Assembly (NCBI GenBank): GCA_963599445.1
Contig: CAVBWZ010000005.1
Span: forward strand, 1 to 64,000
Source: UBA9732 sp963599445
Lineage (GTDB): Bacteria > Spirochaetota > Spirochaetia > Sphaerochaetales > Sphaerochaetaceae
Direction of reading: 5' to 3'
Length of the DNA: 64,000 bases
The notes under the pieces were generated by a model, which was not told the DNA's origin, ran no database searches, and saw nothing but the letters and a program-made list of their open reading frames with translations. Position 1 is the first letter of the stretch. Every line of letters starts with the position of its first letter. A program made the position numbers and the translations under genes. This document shows positions 50,932 to 59,482 of this stretch, piece by piece.

Positions 50932-52452
50932 TCACATGAGCTCATCAAGCAGCGTGTAGTACCTAAGCTTCTCCTCGTTGGGCGCTATTCCAAGCACGTC
51001 GAAGAACTCTTTCTCATCGAACGGGCCAAACGGCAACACACCCTCCGTCAGTCCATGGGAGGCAGCATATTCCACCGCATAATGTCCTACAAGGTTGTCC
51101 CTGAGGCTACGGACGCAGACGGCTATGTCGCGCCACCTGTCCGCACACCCCGCACCGCCAAGGTCCACGAAACCAGCAATCCCCTTGCAATCGACAAGCA
51201 CATTGGGAAGGCAAAGGTCGCCATGAGAGAAAACCCTATCCCCTTCATCCAATCTAGGCCGATTCCCTTGCAACCAGCAAAGCAAGTCAGCCGCCGATTC
51301 CACTCCACTAGGGAGGCCGTATCCACAGTTGGAAGACAAAGGAAAATCCACAAGCCCATGTTCCACATTGTATGCGGCAATCTCCAAGTCCCTGTCCAAC
51401 CCGCTGTCAAGAGGACAGTTGCTTACATCCACACTCCACAAAGTCCTTAGAGCCGCAACGACGGACTTGAGAAGGCGTCTCCTATTGGAAAGTATGGACG
51501 GGTCGCAAAGCATCCTACCCTTCACCTTTGACATGAGGATGTAGGAAGTGTCACCTGAAACATGATGTCCAACAACCTTTGGAACTGGGAGCCTGCCGTC
51601 AAGCCAAGACAGAGCCTCGTACTCCCTTATAGCAGACGCTCTTTCAGCCGTTTCAGAAACAGGCTCAGCCTTCAGAACCATACTGTCAGATGCATTCGGC
51701 ATATCGAACACATAGAGGGAAGCTTTTGATTTGCCAACGGTTTTAGAAGCCTCTTTCAAAAGATCTGGCCGATATTTCACAGTCTCCATAATGGATTGGG
51801 CCATCTTCCACTTTCCAATGGCCCTCTGGTTACCGCTTAGCAATACACTTGGAACTTCATCTCCATTGTACTCAACAGGGTGCGTGTACTGCGGATATTC
51901 AAGAAGAGGCAATGACGCACATGAACCCTTGGAACCATTGCCAGAACGACGTTCAAAACTCTCATCGTCAGCCGATCCATCCCTAAGGCTACCCTTCAGG
52001 AGCCTTACGACGGAGTCCGTCACGACCATTGCAGCCAATTCGCCGCCGGTGAGAATGAAATCCCCAATTGAGACCTGCTCGTCAACATAACGCTCAAAAC
52101 GAGCGTCTATGCCCTCGTAGTGACCGCACACAAGGACAAGGTCCTTCATGGATGCAAACTCGCGGGCCTTCTTTTGGTCGAACCTTGCGCCCTTTGGAGA
52201 AAGCATCACCACATGGGACGAAGGGGTTCTTGAAGCCTCAAGAGCCCTGTGCAAGGTATCGACCCTCAGCACCATGCCGGGACCGCCACCGCACGGCGAA
52301 TCGTCTATATGACGGAACGAGCCGTCCGCAAAATCCTTTATATCAACAGTGGTGAACGAAACCTCTCCATTTCGCACCGCCCTCTTCAATACAGGGGTGT
52401 CCTTGAAGCTGTCGAACGACTGAGGGAACATCGTTAGGACGGTTATACGCAT
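50932..52452 (-). CDS. trmD: TrmD (tRNA m1G37 methyltransferase) fused to APH(3')-like kinase
   Basis: 506 residues in one intact frame. Residues 1-233 are TrmD: MRITVLTMFP start, CGGGPGM (54-60), GHYEGIDARF (110-119), SIGDFILTGGE (128-138) and LEYPQYTHP (184-192); an insertion (157-180) sits before that block, and the catalytic DSF position appears as ESF (164-166). Residues 237-506 match APH(3') aminoglycoside kinases nearly end to end: VLKA (Lys261), WLDGRLPVPKV, VFSHGDLCLPN (Asp412, Asn417), GFVDLGGAGCADRW (Asp430) and LLDELM at the C-terminus; only the first 20 or so residues of a free APH are missing. It lies 29 nt downstream of a TetR gene and is probably co-transcribed. TrmD is essential, so whether this is the only copy matters. 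Confidence 0.85.
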   Translation of the reverse strand: MRITVLTMFPQSFDSFKDTPVLKRAVRNGEVSFTTVDIKDFADGSFRHIDDSPCGGGPGMVLRVDTLHRALEASRTPSSHVVMLSPKGARFDQKKAREFASMKDLVLVCGHYEGIDARFERYVDEQVSIGDFILTGGELAAMVVTDSVVRLLKGSLRDGSADDESFERRSGNGSKGSCASLPLLEYPQYTHPVEYNGDEVPSVLLSGNQRAIGKWKMAQSIMETVKYRPDLLKEASKTVGKSKASLYVFDMPNASDSMVLKAEPVSETAERASAIREYEALSWLDGRLPVPKVVGHHVSGDTSYILMSKVKGRMLCDPSILSNRRRLLKSVVAALRTLWSVDVSNCPLDSGLDRDLEIAAYNVEHGLVDFPLSSNCGYGLPSGVESAADLLCWLQGNRPRLDEGDRVFSHGDLCLPNVLVDCKGIAGFVDLGGAGCADRWRDIAVCVRSLRDNLVGHYAVEYAASHGLTEGVLPFGPFDEKEFFDVLGIAPNEEKLRYYTLLDELM

Positions 52453-52481
52453 AGGGTTCGTAGCGTCAATTGCCTGCATGG

Positions 52482-53114
52482 TCACTTCCCCATCATGTTG
52501 AGCATGATGCCGCTCTGGTCCTTGGTGAACAGTTGGCTCACCTCAAGGGGAATGTCGAACAGCGTGCAATCGAGCTGGCCGCGGAACCACTGCAAGTACA
52601 GAGAAACCAGACCACCGGCGAAGAAGAGTGCCCTTATGTGAAAGCTCTTGGACCTGCGGACATCCTCAGCAATGGACTGGTCCTGTTCCATGTATTCCAT
52701 GAATATGGACATGAGCTTTTCAATGAAAAGTCCGGACTCCGGAGTAGCCACCAATGTCTTGTAGTATTCAGGATCCTCCGAGAGGAAGATGCTCACTTGA
52801 AGGAGAAGCGGAGCAGGATTCGAGAAGAAGTTCTCCAATTTGAAGTCTTTGAGCAAGGTCATGAGTTTGTCTATGACCTCCTGCTCTATCTCGTCGATAA
52901 GGTCCTTGAGACAGGTGTAGTGGGCATAGAACGTGGCCCTGTTTATGTTTGCCTCGTTGACGATGTCCGTTATCGTTATCCTGTCGGCGGGCTTCCTTTT
53001 TATAAGGCTCACAAATGCCTGACGGATAAGGCGCTTGGAGCGGAGCGCATTGCGGTTGCGCTTCTTCTCGACGACTTTCCCCTGTTTCACTTCTTCTCTT
53101 TCTTCGATTTCCAT
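52482..53114 (-). CDS. TetR-family regulator of the RND efflux operon
   Basis: 210 residues. A basic leader (about 1-30, KKRNRNALRSKRL), a helix-turn-helix DRITITDIVNEANINRATFY-AHY, and an alpha-helical TetR_C-type ligand domain. Divergent from the efflux operon with a 334-bp shared regulatory region containing perfect palindromes, so it is very probably the efflux repressor. TrmD-APH follows on the same strand after 29 nt. Confidence 0.9.
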   Translation of the reverse strand: MEIEEREEVKQGKVVEKKRNRNALRSKRLIRQAFVSLIKRKPADRITITDIVNEANINRATFYAHYTCLKDLIDEIEQEVIDKLMTLLKDFKLENFFSNPAPLLLQVSIFLSEDPEYYKTLVATPESGLFIEKLMSIFMEYMEQDQSIAEDVRRSKSFHIRALFFAGGLVSLYLQWFRGQLDCTLFDIPLEVSQLFTKDQSGIMLNMMGK

Positions 53115-53204
53115 AGCACAAACTTCCGTTTTCGTGAAAAAACCACCTAGAACGGCTCAAATTCTCGTGATTTACAGCAACATTATAGCAACATAGCAAA
53201 AAAA

Positions 53205-53220
53205 TACAACACTTGTTGTA
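53205..53220. promoter_or_regulatory. Candidate TetR operator 1
   Basis: TACAACA-CT-TGTTGTA, a perfect 16-bp palindrome about 90 nt upstream of the TetR start. Confidence 0.55.
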
Positions 53221-53328
53221 AAAAGAATTACATGTCGGAGTTTCAAATTCACATAAAAACAAAGTATCCAATAATATAATATAATATACACAAACAAATT
53301 AGACTAATTTTCCAACACTTTTCAAACA

Positions 53329-53348
53329 AATGTATAAATTTATACATT
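53329..53348. promoter_or_regulatory. Candidate operator 2 near the RND promoter
   Basis: AATGTATAAATTTATACATT, a perfect 20-bp palindrome 100 nt upstream of the adaptor gene. Different in sequence from operator 1, so possibly for another regulator. Confidence 0.5.
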
Positions 53349-53448
53349 ATGGCAAAGTTGTGTATATACCCAAAGGCAACCCATTGCCAAGAACATACTT
53401 TGAAGGTATTTTTCCATCGTCAATTCGAGGAAAATTGGAGAGGATTTC

Positions 53449-54612
53449 ATGAAAAACAAGAAACTGACATCCGTACTAATGTATCTAGTGCTTTTCATTG
53501 TGTTCGTAGCACTTTTCCTGACCCTTCGTTGGTTCTATTCAACAAGGACGGAGACGACCTACGAACGCCCAACCACGCCGGTGGAGGTTACAATGCCGCA
53601 GGTAAGGACATTGACCAAGCAGATCACGCTTTCGTCATATGTATCGACTGAGGACACAGTGGCCGTCGTTCCATACCTAGACGGAACGATCCTTACATAC
53701 AACGTTCAGGAAGGCGACTATGTCAATGAAGGCGACATCATAGCAACGATAGACCCAGAGCCATATGAACTACAGAGAAAACAGGCTGAGGCCGCATATC
53801 TAGGCTATCAAAGCACGTTCGAGAGAGTCGAGAACCTCTACAAAACAGGCGGAGCCTCCAAGCAGGACTACGACAGCGTCAAGGCCCAGCGCGATGCCTA
53901 CAAGGCACAGCTTGAGCTTGCGGATCTGCAGCTTTCCTACACCAACGTGAAGGCCAAGACAAGTGGTACAATCCTGAAGACTCTCGCATCCCAGGGCGGC
54001 ACGGCAGCCAAAGGCACTCCAATAGCCGTAATCGCCAACCTTGATGACCTCACAGTGAACCTCAACCTTGGGGAGCAGTACTTTGGACTCTTCTCCAATT
54101 CCAGCGACACAACAAACGCCACGACAGGCAGCACGAAGAACAACACATCAAGCGGCACTGCAAGCGACTACACAATCACTGTGACCCGCCCAGCAGGCCA
54201 GTATTCACAGGAAGTCTCAACGACTGCCACGATAAAAGCGGTCTCCCCGTATGTAGACTCCTCAAGCCGCAATTTCAAGCTCTACCTGAAGTTGGACGAT
54301 CCAAGCGCATTCAATCCTGGAATGTACGTCAAGGTCACGATTGCAGTCGAGACGCAGACAGGCTACAGCATAGAAAGGAAGGCCATGAAGCTTGACGGCA
54401 GCGCCTACTACGTGCAAAAGGCCGACGGCACGAAAACGGACGAGAACAACGAATACACCGCCAAGAGCATCGGCCTATCAAATGCTTTCTCCACAAGTGA
54501 ATATGTCATTGTACCAGACGAGTACAAGGATGAAATGTTCATCATCAAGGGCCATAACGACATCTTCGCAGGCCAGCCGGTGGCGATCGTGAAGGAAGGT
54601 AGCGCAGAATGA
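53449..54612 (+). CDS. RND efflux periplasmic adaptor (membrane fusion protein)
   Basis: 387 residues. One N-terminal membrane anchor (VLMYLVLFIVFVALFLTL, no lipobox), lipoyl half-motifs (VAVVPYLDGTILTYNVQEGDYV and VKAKTSGTILKTLASQGG) around a short coiled-coil hairpin (about 120-175), then beta-barrel and membrane-proximal domains. A Ser/Thr/Asn-rich insertion (about 223-243) is unusual. It bridges the permease and TolC-type channel. First gene of the operon. Confidence 0.9.
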   Translation: MKNKKLTSVLMYLVLFIVFVALFLTLRWFYSTRTETTYERPTTPVEVTMPQVRTLTKQITLSSYVSTEDTVAVVPYLDGTILTYNVQEGDYVNEGDIIATIDPEPYELQRKQAEAAYLGYQSTFERVENLYKTGGASKQDYDSVKAQRDAYKAQLELADLQLSYTNVKAKTSGTILKTLASQGGTAAKGTPIAVIANLDDLTVNLNLGEQYFGLFSNSSDTTNATTGSTKNNTSSGTASDYTITVTRPAGQYSQEVSTTATIKAVSPYVDSSSRNFKLYLKLDDPSAFNPGMYVKVTIAVETQTGYSIERKAMKLDGSAYYVQKADGTKTDENNEYTAKSIGLSNAFSTSEYVIVPDEYKDEMFIIKGHNDIFAGQPVAIVKEGSAE

Positions 54613-57600
54613 AGCTCACACGTTATCCAGTAGCCCACCCCGTCATAATAGCCATGACCCTCCTTGCGTTGGGCGTCTTTGGCCTCATGGCGGTGGCGGA
54701 CACCAACACCGAGTTCCTGCCGGACATCTCGAACCCAATGGTATACGTGCTCACAATATACCCAGGTGCATCCAGCAAGGACATAGAGGAGACCGTAACG
54801 AACGTCCTTGAGGAGGATTTCGTTACGCTTCCAAACTTCAAGAGCATGTCGTCCCAATCCATAAACAGCGCGTCCATCGTGTCTGTGACGTATCAGGACG
54901 GCATTGACCCGTACGACCAGATAGACGAGGTTAGAAACCGCATAGACGACCTCATAGACGACCTTCCTGACGGCATACAAGGCCGCCCTTATGCAATGGT
55001 CGGAGGAACGTCCATGCTTCCGATCGCCTCGTTCGTCATAGAGAGCACGGACGGCGACATAAACGCCGTAGGCGAATACGTGGAGGACCAGATCAAGCCG
55101 CAGCTTACCCAAATAGCAGGCGTCTCCACCATAACGGTCAACGGTGCAAAGACACCAACCGTGGACGTAAAGCTTAGGATGGACGACCTCAACAGCCGCG
55201 GGATCTCCCCCATTGCAGTATTCCAGATGCTCTCCTATAGCAACTACTCCATACCATTGGACTCCGTGTCGTTCGAGGGAACGGCCATAGACGCAAAGTT
55301 CGACTCCACATACACTTCCTTGGACGAGATTGCATCCATCCCCGTTGGCTACTCGCTTGACGGCGGCATGATAAGGCTAGCCGATGTCGCAGACATCTCC
55401 CTTGACTACAAGGACGGAGACTTCTACGTGACCAAGAACGGCAAAGAGGTCATAAGCGTAGACATATGCAAGAGAAGCGATGGAAACACCATTGAAATCA
55501 CGAACCAGATAAAGCAGATACTTGCAGAGGAAGAGGCCAAATACGGCGGAGCCCTCAAGTTCAGCATGGTCAGCGACGACTCAACGCTGGTCAACTCATC
55601 ATTGTCCACCGTCATAGAATCAGGTGTCATGGGCGTCATCATAGCCGTCCTTGTCATCTATATATTCCTATGCGACTGGAAGGCAACGATCATCATAGGA
55701 CTTTCCATCCCTCTTTCAATATTCTTCACGTTCATTGGAATGCAGCTCATGGGCATCACCATAAACCTGCTGTCACTATCAGGAATAGTCGTAGCACTTG
55801 GAAACATAGTTGGTGCTGCAATCCTGGTACTCGACCAGGTGTACAGGTACTATCAGGAGACGAAGGAAGGAAAGGCCCTCTACAGCGTAAACCAGTCCAT
55901 ATTCCTTGGAACGGACAACGTCATGGGATCCGTCATGGGATCCGGACTTACGACAATCGTCGTATTCCTGCCAATTGCAATGATGAGCGGTCTTGTTGGA
56001 CAGATCCTAAAGGATGTCTCCGTGACGTTCATGCTCTCCCTTGCCGCCTCGCTGCTCGTTGCAATCATCTACATACCGTTTTTGATGAAGAAGCTCCTCA
56101 AGGAGGACGATGCAGCTCGCAAGCCAAAGCGCGAGAACATAGTCGTAAGAGGACTCAAGAAGGTAGAAAAGCAGTATGCCCGCAGCCTTTACTTCGTGGA
56201 GCGCCACACACCGTTCATGCTGGTGGCGGCATTCCTCATAATAGTCCTAAGCGTCTACATCCTGCCCAACATGCAGTTCACGTTCATCCCTTCGACCGAC
56301 AACGGAGACTTCTACATAAACGTGGAGCTTCCGCAGACCTACTCGCTTGAAGAGACTGAAGAAACCATGAACAGGATAGAATCCCTTGTAATAGCCAACG
56401 TTCCGGAGCTCAAGACGGACGTCGTCTTCTCAGGCAAGGACATGTCCCCTGTCTCGCAGGCGGCCAAGAACAAGGGTGCCATACACGTGGTCCTCACAAG
56501 CGTCAAGGACCGTGACAGAGACATCCACGAGATAATGCTCCAGATGCAGGAGCTTCTCTCATCCAATGTCCCAGATGCCACGATAAGCGTTGAAAACGGA
56601 GGCTTCGATAGACTTATAAGCCTTGTTTCCAACGGTGGAGGCTACGGACTCATGCTGGTAGGCGAAGACACGGACGAACTCTATGCAGCAGCCGAGCGCA
56701 TAGAAGCCCAGCTCAAGACGTACCCAGAGGTAATGACGACGAGCATAAGCGCATCAAACGACATGAAGACCGCTGTCATCAACGGAACATACGACTACCT
56801 TACCAGCCTTGGCGTTCCGGCAAAGGAAGCGGGCCTCACAAGCGCCATCCTCTTCTACGGAACTGACATTGGCAAATACAGCCAGGAAGGAAGCGACGAC
56901 CGCTACGACATACATCTCTACTCAGACATCCAGGACGAAGAGCTCACAGCGGACCGCCTCAACGACATAAAGGTCACATCCCTTGCCGGTGCAACCATAC
57001 CGCTTTCAAACGTTGCGACCCTCACGCTCGACGAAGGACTGTCGCAGATCAACCACGACGACAGAGCTACATCCCTCACCGTGTCGGCAACGCTCACAAC
57101 AGAGAGTACGGACAGCGTCACCAAGAAGATAAACCAGTACTTGGCGGAGAATCCTCTTCCAGACGGCGTGACCACCAAGACAAGCGGACTTGGAGACCTC
57201 GTCGAAACCTCCATGGGCCCTCTCGTAGAAGCCCTCCTCATAGCCATGTTCCTGGTCTACCTCGTCATGGTCGCAGTCTTCGAGCGCTTTGACCAGCCGC
57301 TTCTCATAATGCTGCTCTTCCCGTTCTGCATCATAGGTGCAGTCGTGGCCCTGTCCATCTTTGGATCGTCCATGAGCATCGTATCCATCCTTGGAATCGT
57401 CTCGCTCATTGGAATGCTGGTCAACAACGGAATCGTCATTGCAGACTACGCCAACGTGGCCCGCAAGAACGACCGTGAGAAGCTCCTGCGCATGAAGGGC
57501 ATCGAGTTCGACGAATACACCGATACCCTTGGAATGCTCAGCTACGAGAACGAAAGGGCCATACTGGACAGGGAGACGGCGGAGGGATCGGCCTCAAGAC

Positions 57601-57881
57601 TCAGACCAATCCTCATGACCACGCTCACCACGGTGCTTGGCGTCATTCCAATGGCCGTCGCAAAGGGAGAAGGCGCCGAGATCTACGCCCCACTTGGACA
57701 GGTCATCATGGGAGGCCTTGCAACCAGCATGCTGCTCACGCTCTACGTCATGCCAACCTACTACTACATCCTAGAGCGCACCAAGCTCAGACGGGTCTAC
57801 GGCAAAAGGAAGAAGACCGATGCCGTTGAAACCAAGAACGAAAAGAATACGGCTGTCGAAACTGCAGCCAAGGAGAACTGA
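54609..57881 (+). CDS. RND efflux permease (AcrB-like)
   Basis: 1090 residues, 12 membrane helices and two large periplasmic loops. The N-terminus MKLTRYPVAHPVIIAMTLLA is typical. In TM4 the usual DD pair is absent: the segment reads GNIVGAAILVLDQV (Gly402/Ala403 at the AcrB Asp407/408 positions), and the TM10 Lys position falls in GMLVNNGIVIADYA (Asn). A cytoplasmic insertion (about 957-1000, KNDREKLLRMKG onward) precedes RPILMTTLTTVLGVIPMA. It overlaps the adaptor by 4 nt. Substrate unknown; coupling ion questionable. Confidence 0.9.
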   Translation: MKLTRYPVAHPVIIAMTLLALGVFGLMAVADTNTEFLPDISNPMVYVLTIYPGASSKDIEETVTNVLEEDFVTLPNFKSMSSQSINSASIVSVTYQDGIDPYDQIDEVRNRIDDLIDDLPDGIQGRPYAMVGGTSMLPIASFVIESTDGDINAVGEYVEDQIKPQLTQIAGVSTITVNGAKTPTVDVKLRMDDLNSRGISPIAVFQMLSYSNYSIPLDSVSFEGTAIDAKFDSTYTSLDEIASIPVGYSLDGGMIRLADVADISLDYKDGDFYVTKNGKEVISVDICKRSDGNTIEITNQIKQILAEEEAKYGGALKFSMVSDDSTLVNSSLSTVIESGVMGVIIAVLVIYIFLCDWKATIIIGLSIPLSIFFTFIGMQLMGITINLLSLSGIVVALGNIVGAAILVLDQVYRYYQETKEGKALYSVNQSIFLGTDNVMGSVMGSGLTTIVVFLPIAMMSGLVGQILKDVSVTFMLSLAASLLVAIIYIPFLMKKLLKEDDAARKPKRENIVVRGLKKVEKQYARSLYFVERHTPFMLVAAFLIIVLSVYILPNMQFTFIPSTDNGDFYINVELPQTYSLEETEETMNRIESLVIANVPELKTDVVFSGKDMSPVSQAAKNKGAIHVVLTSVKDRDRDIHEIMLQMQELLSSNVPDATISVENGGFDRLISLVSNGGGYGLMLVGEDTDELYAAAERIEAQLKTYPEVMTTSISASNDMKTAVINGTYDYLTSLGVPAKEAGLTSAILFYGTDIGKYSQEGSDDRYDIHLYSDIQDEELTADRLNDIKVTSLAGATIPLSNVATLTLDEGLSQINHDDRATSLTVSATLTTESTDSVTKKINQYLAENPLPDGVTTKTSGLGDLVETSMGPLVEALLIAMFLVYLVMVAVFERFDQPLLIMLLFPFCIIGAVVALSIFGSSMSIVSILGIVSLIGMLVNNGIVIADYANVARKNDREKLLRMKGIEFDEYTDTLGMLSYENERAILDRETAEGSASRLRPILMTTLTTVLGVIPMAVAKGEGAEIYAPLGQVIMGGLATSMLLTLYVMPTYYYILERTKLRRVYGKRKKTDAVETKNEKNTAVETAAKEN

Positions 57882-57882
57882 T

Positions 57883-59469
57883 ATGAAGAAATCAAACTTT
57901 AGGGTTCCGGCACTTGTTCTGTCGGTTCTGGCAATCGCACTTGCACTTACAAGCTGCTCCGCAGTCTTCGACTCCGCAATAAGCGGAACGGTCAAGGACA
58001 GAAGCGTCAAGGAGACCTCATCCGTACAGTCAGGCGGCATCTCAGATGCAATGGTCTACGCATACGACGATGAAAACACCTGGAACAAAGCCTTCAACGC
58101 TTGGGATGGAAAGAGCGTATTCAACGACCTCTCCGTTCCATCGGCCAAGACGGCTTCAGACGGTTCCTTCTCAATCTCCTCCCTAAGGTGGAAGACGAAC
58201 AACCCGGCCTACGGCAAGGATGCCGACAGCAAAGTCATATTCCTTCTCGTGTTCCACAAGGACTATGGCCTTACCAAAGTAGCAGGAAGGACTGTGCAGT
58301 CCGACAAATCCAACAACTTTGGAATCGTCTACTGCGACAAAGTGACGGTAACGAAGAACCTTGTCATAAAGTTCAAGGACAAGGATGACAACAGCACGAC
58401 CGCAACAGGCTCGGACTCAACCATAACCGATACAAGCGGCTTCTCCTTCCAGTACAGCTACTGCGACGGCTACTCGACAGAAGGAACTGACAATGTAAAG
58501 ACGACTGTAAACTCGATCACGAACGGTCAGGCGACAATCACAGTCAAATACAAGCAGTACGATGATGAAGGAAATGAGGTCACAGCCCCAACAGTGACCG
58601 TGTTCGACATCCAGTCGGACTCCGATTGGTCATACGACGGCGACGAAACGGTCAAGATGGTCTACTCCACCGCAGACAAGACCTACACCAACAACAGCCT
58701 GTACTTTACAAACGGTTGGAAAACGGTGACGGTGACAGTCAACCTCAAGGATGGTTCATCTTCGAATCTCAGTGCAGTTACAGACCCAATCTACTTCACG
58801 TGGAAGTACAACAATGGTGATGGAGAAATAAAATCAGACAACATCACGACAACCACTGGAAGCGCAACAATCAATGTGAAGTTCAAGAAAGGCATGGAAT
58901 CCCCATGTATCCTCACACTTGAAAAGTTTGATGATAGCGACAACGATGCGGATGATAAGTGGACTTGGACGACATCAGAAGATGATGCAACGGAAATGGG
59001 CTCTGACGGAAAAATTGAAATTACGATGAAGGAAGACAAGGATACAGTCAATCAAAGTGTCTACTTCAGAAAGAACTATCTCAGGATTCCAAGCACTGGA
59101 ATAACAGGATATTTCATTTCCGACTCAGCTTCTAGTGGTGCAACAAAAGCTTCCGGTTATGGTTACACCAATGACTTTGGAGATTCAATCGACATATACA
59201 AGGGAAATGAAAAACTCAATTCTTCTTCCGTAACAACGAGACAAGAAGTCCTAAGTAATGCGTCAAACAATCCGGTCACAAATTATGGAAGATTTGATGG
59301 TCTTGTATCCGGCAGGAAACTAAACCTGACATATACGGGTTCAAGTTATGTGGGAACGACTGATACGCTGACAATCAGGGCCTCAATAAGAGGAACTTCC
59401 ACTACCAAAGAATATTCTGTAACGTTCGACAGCAAGACAACGGACTTTGAGCAGATGCTTATAAAGTAA
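57883..59469 (+). CDS. Efflux-operon lipoprotein of unknown function
   Basis: 528 residues. Signal peptide with lipobox LALTSC (Cys about 25), then a long beta-strand-rich, Thr/Ser/Asp-rich chain suggestive of Ig-like or fibronectin-like repeats (recurrent TVTVNLKDGSS, ATITVKYK, ATINVKFK strands). Family not recognised. It sits between the permease and TolC genes with 1-13 nt gaps, so it may be an extra envelope component of the pump or a surface lipoprotein. Base composition turns visibly A/T-richer after about 58,780, suggesting a mosaic C-terminal half. Confidence 0.75.
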   Translation: MKKSNFRVPALVLSVLAIALALTSCSAVFDSAISGTVKDRSVKETSSVQSGGISDAMVYAYDDENTWNKAFNAWDGKSVFNDLSVPSAKTASDGSFSISSLRWKTNNPAYGKDADSKVIFLLVFHKDYGLTKVAGRTVQSDKSNNFGIVYCDKVTVTKNLVIKFKDKDDNSTTATGSDSTITDTSGFSFQYSYCDGYSTEGTDNVKTTVNSITNGQATITVKYKQYDDEGNEVTAPTVTVFDIQSDSDWSYDGDETVKMVYSTADKTYTNNSLYFTNGWKTVTVTVNLKDGSSSNLSAVTDPIYFTWKYNNGDGEIKSDNITTTTGSATINVKFKKGMESPCILTLEKFDDSDNDADDKWTWTTSEDDATEMGSDGKIEITMKEDKDTVNQSVYFRKNYLRIPSTGITGYFISDSASSGATKASGYGYTNDFGDSIDIYKGNEKLNSSSVTTRQEVLSNASNNPVTNYGRFDGLVSGRKLNLTYTGSSYVGTTDTLTIRASIRGTSTTKEYSVTFDSKTTDFEQMLIK

Positions 59470-59482
59470 AGGCGAGGTGACG

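Larger units (their letters stand above)
53115..53448. other. Divergent regulatory region of TetR and RND operon
   Basis: A/T-rich and gene-free. It contains two perfect palindromes (53205, 53329) and an ATAATATAATATAATAT run at about 53270-53287 that could supply -10 boxes in either direction. Confidence 0.6.
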
